From: JAHBVH01 sp034432375
GTDB lineage: Bacteria > Chloroflexota > Anaerolineae > Caldilineales > Caldilineaceae
Length of the DNA stretch: 64,000 nt
NCBI GenBank assembly: GCA_034432375.1
Contig: DAOUCA010000088.1
Location: 1-64,000, forward strand
Direction of reading: 5' to 3'
Part shown: piece after piece, positions 61,413 to 64,000 of the stretch
Numbering within the stretch: position 1 is the stretch's first letter
Layout: the number at the start of each line of letters is the position of its first letter
The notes under the pieces: generated by a model
What the model saw: only the letters and a program-made list of their open reading frames with translations
Database searches by the model: none
What the model was told of the DNA's origin: nothing
Made by a program: the position numbers and the translations under genes

Positions 61413-62686
61413 GCTACATGAGACGCGGTGATGGCAATCACCACAACGATGGCAGTTATAACAAAAACGGCGCGACACAACGTCATGAAAATCACCCGAC
61501 GGGCCACACATTGATTGTTGGTGGTGCCGGCTTTATCGGCAGTAATCTTGCCGATACGCTGCTACGTCAAGGGCGTCAAGTTTTAATTTTTGATAGCCTT
61601 GCGCGCGCTGGTGTTCAACGCAATTTACGCTGGCTACAGCAACGTTATGGCAACCAACTGCTCGTCCAGATCGATGATCTGCGTAATCAAGCGGCGCTGG
61701 AACAGGCGGTCGACGGTGCGGCAGCAGTCTTTCATCTGGGCGCACAAGTTGCCGTCACCACAAGTCTGGACAATCCAACCGCCGATTTTGAGGTTAACGT
61801 GCAAGGGACCCTCATGCTGCTGGAAGCATTGCGCTGTTGCGCGCCCACGACCCCTTTGCTCTTTACCTCTACCAATAAAGTGTACGGTAATTTAGAGGAT
61901 TTATGGTTGATCGAAGAGGCGACGCGCTATCAACCCAAGGGTGAAGAAGAACGTCAGGGCATCAGCGAACAGCGCAACCTATCCTTTCATAGCCCTTATG
62001 GTTGCTCCAAAGGGGCAGCCGACCAATATGTTCTTGACTATGCCCACAGCTTTGGGTTGCCAACCGTTGTCTTCCGCATGAGTTGTATCTATGGACCGCG
62101 CCAATTTGGCACCGAAGATCAGGGATGGCTCGCCCATTTCCTGATCCGCGCGCTGCGTGGAGAACCGATTACAATTTATGGCGATGGCAAACAGGTGCGC
62201 GATGTGCTCTACGTCGGTGATCTGATCCGCGCCATGTTCCTCGCCGAAGCCAATATCGCCAGCCTTCAAGGAAATGCTTTTAATATCGGTGGCGGGCCGA
62301 CCAATACAATTAGCCTGCTCGAATTGCTCAATCTGATTGAGCAGCTACATGGCCAACCGGTGGCGCGTCAATTTGCCGATTGGCGTCCAGGGGATCAACG
62401 CTGGTATGTCTCGAACAGCCAAAAATTTAGCGAGGCAACCGGTTGGCATGCTACCACTGATGTGAGCAGTGGCCTTATTGAGCTATATGAATGGGTCAGT
62501 GAACTCTGTGCCGTTGCGACGACGGCAGATAGTTCAACGCCGACGATCTTACCAACTCAAGAGAATGGTACCGAGCAAATTGTGAAACACCCTCTACCCA
62601 CGGTCACTACCAATCAACAGCAGGGCAATGCGGTCGACCGTAGCGACAATCACAACATCGGGAGGGAAGTTGTCCATGGCGATTGA
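61409..62686 (+). CDS. NAD-dependent epimerase of the CDP-paratose 2-epimerase type
   Basis: 425 residues from the ATG at 61409, overlapping the upstream stop. NAD site VGGAGFIGSNLADTLL, TSTNKVYG, YGCSKGAADQYVLDYAHSFG (Tyr/Lys) and FRMSCIYGPRQFGTEDQGW match CDP-paratose/tyvelose 2-epimerase-like SDRs. The N-terminus (about 30 residues) is His/Asn-rich and unrelated. The C-terminal 60 residues are a low-complexity tail. It probably makes a second nucleotide sugar in the same pathway as the first epimerase. Confidence 0.87.
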   Translation: MSYMRRGDGNHHNDGSYNKNGATQRHENHPTGHTLIVGGAGFIGSNLADTLLRQGRQVLIFDSLARAGVQRNLRWLQQRYGNQLLVQIDDLRNQAALEQAVDGAAAVFHLGAQVAVTTSLDNPTADFEVNVQGTLMLLEALRCCAPTTPLLFTSTNKVYGNLEDLWLIEEATRYQPKGEEERQGISEQRNLSFHSPYGCSKGAADQYVLDYAHSFGLPTVVFRMSCIYGPRQFGTEDQGWLAHFLIRALRGEPITIYGDGKQVRDVLYVGDLIRAMFLAEANIASLQGNAFNIGGGPTNTISLLELLNLIEQLHGQPVARQFADWRPGDQRWYVSNSQKFSEATGWHATTDVSSGLIELYEWVSELCAVATTADSSTPTILPTQENGTEQIVKHPLPTVTTNQQQGNAVDRSDNHNIGREVVHGD

Positions 62687-63776
62687 TACCGCTTTCATTG
62701 ATAGAATCAGCGAGGAGCAGATGAGACAAGCACAGTTGGCGACTCGCGTGTGTACCAATCAAAAGCACCAGCCCCAGGCTGCCCAAATTCTTGCACCGCG
62801 CCAGATTGCCCTGGTCAGGCAAGAGATACCGACACCAGCATCAGGCGAAGTGCTAGTGCGGGTGGAAGGTTGCGGTCTCTGTGGCTCAAATTTGCCGATT
62901 TGGGAGGGGCGCGAGTGGTTTACCTATCCCTTGCCGCCGGGCAGCCCTGGCCATGAAGCCTGGGGACGAATTGTCGCCTTTGGGGACGAAATGGCTGACA
63001 TGCCGACCAATGGCGCAAAGGGAGCCGCCAAGAACGCCAGTGCCCGCTTGCAGTTGGGTGATCGGGTGGCAATGCTCTCCTACAGTGGCTTTGCCGACTA
63101 CGATGTGGCAGCACTCGCTGCCGTGGTTAAGCTGCCGGAGCGATTGGCAGAACAGCCTTTCCCTGGTGAGCCGTTGGCCTGCGCCTTTAATGTCTTTGAG
63201 CGCAGTCAGATTGTCGCCGGTGAGCGCGTTGCAATTGTTGGCATCGGCTTTCTCGGTGCACTTGTGACCGCGCTAGCGGCCCAAGCCGGGGCCGAGGTGA
63301 TTGCGATTACCCGCCGGCCATTTGCGCTGGAGATGGCGCGTCAGTATGGTGCGACACACACCATTGTTATGGATGACCACTGGCAGATCATTGAACAAGT
63401 CAAAGCCTTGACCAACGACGAAGGTTGCGACTGTGTTATCGAAGCCGTCGGCGCGCAGTGGCCACTCGATCTAGCCACTGAGTTGACCAAAATCCGTGGC
63501 CGACTGATCGTTGCCGGTTATCATCAGGATGGTCCACGGCAAGTCAACATGCAGATGTGGAATTGGCGTGGCCTGGATGTGATCAATGCACATGAACGTG
63601 ATCCGGCGCGTTATGTCGCCGGCATGCGTGCAGCCGTGGCCGCGGTGGCCGATGGCAATCTCGATTTAGCGCCTCTCTTTACCCACCGTTTTCGCCTCAG
63701 CAATCTTGCCCAAGCTTTCACCACCGCCGCAGAACGGCCGGATGGCTTTATGAAAGCATTGATCATGATGGAGTAG
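62676..63776 (+). CDS. Zinc-binding alcohol dehydrogenase (MDR family)
   Basis: 366 residues from the ATG at 62676 (GGAGG upstream), overlapping the previous gene by 11 bp. Catalytic-zinc residues appear as Cys69 in GCGLCGSN and His93/Glu94 in PGHEAWG. The NAD(P) loop is VGIGFLGALVTALA. The structural-zinc lobe of four cysteines is absent. Related to polyol and sugar dehydrogenases. In this operon it may oxidise or reduce a sugar or its nucleotide. Confidence 0.88.
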   Translation: MAIDTAFIDRISEEQMRQAQLATRVCTNQKHQPQAAQILAPRQIALVRQEIPTPASGEVLVRVEGCGLCGSNLPIWEGREWFTYPLPPGSPGHEAWGRIVAFGDEMADMPTNGAKGAAKNASARLQLGDRVAMLSYSGFADYDVAALAAVVKLPERLAEQPFPGEPLACAFNVFERSQIVAGERVAIVGIGFLGALVTALAAQAGAEVIAITRRPFALEMARQYGATHTIVMDDHWQIIEQVKALTNDEGCDCVIEAVGAQWPLDLATELTKIRGRLIVAGYHQDGPRQVNMQMWNWRGLDVINAHERDPARYVAGMRAAVAAVADGNLDLAPLFTHRFRLSNLAQAFTTAAERPDGFMKALIMME

Positions 63777-63787
63777 TTGAACTACGC

Positions 63788-64000
63788 ATGAAGCTTTTAA
63801 TGACAACCGACACGGTTGGTGGCGTCTGGACCTATGCTATGGAGCTGATCCGGGCACTCGATAGTTGGCCATGCGAAGTGGCATTGGCGACAATGGGTGC
63901 CCCGCTTTCCGCCGCACAACAGGCCGAAGCCAACGCGTTGCCCAACGTAACTGTTTATGAGAGTACCTATCGCTTGGAATGGATGACAGATCCATGGGAC
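63788..64000 (+). CDS. Glycosyltransferase, N-terminal fragment (cut by the window edge)
   Basis: 71 codons are open to the end of the window from an ATG at 63788, 11 bases after the dehydrogenase stop. It begins MKLLMTTDTVGGVWTYAMEL, the GT4-type acceptor-loop start with the GGV(W)xY element, and continues to LEWMTDPWD. A glycosyltransferase of family 4 in the GT-B fold is likely. It fits a surface-polysaccharide operon. Confidence 0.75.
   Translation, partial: MKLLMTTDTVGGVWTYAMELIRALDSWPCEVALATMGAPLSAAQQAEANALPNVTVYESTYRLEWMTDPWD

Overview
The window reads as chromosomal DNA of a Chloroflexota bacterium, most likely of the Caldilineae/Anaerolineae side and related to Caldilinea or Litorilinea. 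The reasons are a split two-subunit transketolase, a fused heme A/heme O synthase, secreted proteins with long Thr/Pro linkers and a C-terminal YLPLV motif, MalT-BTAD regulators, DUF5317, the Hsp70-Hsp70-DUF2760 trio and, above all, a complete set of archaeal-type motility (archaellum) genes. No tRNA, rRNA or CRISPR array was seen. Gene order and domain content are read from the sequence. Lineage and most functions are inferred from family knowledge.

Layout. 1-5214 (minus): a tightly coupled three-gene operon of CHAT/formylglycine-enzyme-fold protein, SIR2-like protein and a STAND-type P-loop ATPase with a C-terminal CHAT domain. It looks like a biological-conflict or antiphage system. An IS701-like transposase remnant lies next to it (5572-6373). 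6674-10353: transketolase halves and the COX15-CtaB fusion, closed by a strong terminator. 10956-14411: a large secreted subtilase. 14873-19258: a small membrane protein, a PilN-like protein and a PilO-like protein fused to three adhesin-like repeats and a lamin-tail domain.

19640-28909 is the most striking region: archaellin (arlB), an ArlD/E-like adaptor, two ArlF/ArlG-like stator proteins, a CheY-like receiver, a prepilin peptidase, ArlH, ArlI, ArlJ and a two-TM protein of unknown family, ending in a perfect 20-bp-arm hairpin. Together these could process archaellin, power its assembly and rotation, anchor the motor and link it to signalling. An OmpR/BaeS-type two-component pair follows (29087-30981).

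31001-37574 (minus) holds two Hsp70-like proteins and DUF2760, interrupted by a plus-strand DUF4160 (broken)/DUF2442 pair and a short inverted-repeat element with a 9-bp target duplication. 37622-43679 (minus): a methyltransferase, a Res-like helicase with a Mod-like DNA methyltransferase, and trmB. 43877-48683: a MalT-BTAD regulator, a 42-residue hydrophobic peptide, a DUF5317 protein and a leader-peptide-like protein. 48931-54330: a soluble histidine kinase, an APH-type kinase, a 2-hydroxyacid dehydrogenase and an EF-G paralogue. 54970-59646: a degenerate histidine phosphatase fused to a methyltransferase, a CDP-alcohol phosphatidyltransferase, another methyltransferase and an Rcp1-like receiver. 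60267-64000: the start of a surface-glycan operon of two sugar-nucleotide epimerases, a zinc dehydrogenase and a truncated glycosyltransferase.

Short palindromic and REP-like repeats are scattered through the intergenic DNA. Some appear to have inserted in frame into genes.
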